DNA from: Alteromonas sp. C1M14 | Lineage (GTDB): Bacteria; Pseudomonadota; Gammaproteobacteria; Enterobacterales; Alteromonadaceae | Assembly (NCBI RefSeq): GCF_018860965.1 | Contig: NZ_JAHKQF010000008.1 | Location: 434,001-498,000 of the forward strand | Reading direction: 5' to 3' | DNA: 64,000 nt | Shown: piece after piece, positions 63,957 through 64,000 of the stretch | Position numbering within the stretch: position 1 is the stretch's first letter | Layout of the letters: every line of letters starts with the position of its first letter | Translations under genes and position numbers: made by a program | Notes under the pieces: generated by a model | What the model saw: the letters and a program-made list of their open reading frames with translations, nothing else | The model's database searches: none | What the model was told of the DNA's origin: nothing

Positions 63957-64000
63957 ATCCATGATCCTAAAAGGGGGCTCGGTACTGGTGACCGGTGCTA
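63940..64000 (+). CDS. Start of a short-chain dehydrogenase/reductase (cut by window edge)
   Basis: A reading frame starting ATGATG at 63940 (or 63943), overlapping the ACP end by 17 bp. The visible 20 residues end in GGSVLVTGA, the beginning of the Rossmann TGxxxGxG motif. Next to an ACP it may be a 3-oxoacyl-ACP reductase-like enzyme. Most of the gene lies outside the window. Confidence 0.6.
   Translation, partial: MMSNSESMILKGGSVLVTGA

Overview
The window reads as chromosome of a marine gammaproteobacterium, most likely Alteromonadales (Alteromonas/Aestuariibacter-like). Pointers are the flgT/flgP pair and the flgN-flgM-flgA / cheV-cheR / flgBCDEFGHIJKL order typical of Na+-driven polar flagella, three short flagellin paralogues followed by flaG-fliD-fliS, a TonB-dependent receptor beside a beta-propeller phytase, and E. 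coli-type sigma-54 and FliA promoter sequences. No species is claimed.

Region 1 (1-1864): the 3' end of purL, a 48-residue exported or membrane peptide and smrA. Region 2 (1889-25672): a 23.8-kb genomic island inserted inside a host tRNA-Arg(CCT) gene. The 3' end of that tRNA lies at 1865-1888 and its 5' 55 nt at 25673-25727. Joined at the shared GTTC they rebuild a normal 75-nt tRNA. The island has imperfect 13-bp inverted end sequences and carries its own complete tRNA-Arg(CCT). Its right side is a five-gene overlapping operon: a tyrosine recombinase, a 1128-aa second integrase-like protein, a coiled-coil protein, a 141-aa protein and a RecD-like helicase. The first three fit the gamma-mobile-trio (GMT) type. 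Cargo from left to right is an ABC-three-component (ABC-3C) conflict operon that includes an easily missed 52-aa membrane micro-protein, a HipA kinase module with a divergent XRE regulator, two small unknown genes, and a Cd/Zn/Co resistance cassette (CadR-type regulator, two CDF transporters, DUF3703, a His/Cys-rich periplasmic protein, CzcCBA).

Region 3 (25807-32778): a phytate/phosphate uptake pair (lipoprotein beta-propeller phytase and TonB-dependent receptor, with a three-repeat Pho-box-like site upstream of the receptor), then a membrane GGDEF-like protein with a degenerate AGDRF active site overlapping an AraC-type regulator.

Region 4 (32797-57184): the polar flagellar locus. flgT, flgP, flgNM (FliA promoter), flgA, cheV and cheR lead into flgBCDE and flgFGHIJKL, each with a sigma-54 promoter. 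A sialidase-like propeller gene sits antisense to the end of flgL. Three flagellin genes with FliA-type promoters follow, then flaG, fliD, fliS and a fliT-like gene. A 1.2-kb non-coding gap between flagellins 2 and 3 ends in a strong terminator and may hold a small RNA.

Region 5 (57256-64000): a tightly overlapping pseudaminic acid operon (pseB, pseC, pseF, a GT9-like gene, pseI, pseG, pseH), then an acyl carrier protein and the start of a short-chain dehydrogenase. It presumably makes CMP-pseudaminic acid for flagellin glycosylation, possibly with an extra acyl modification.
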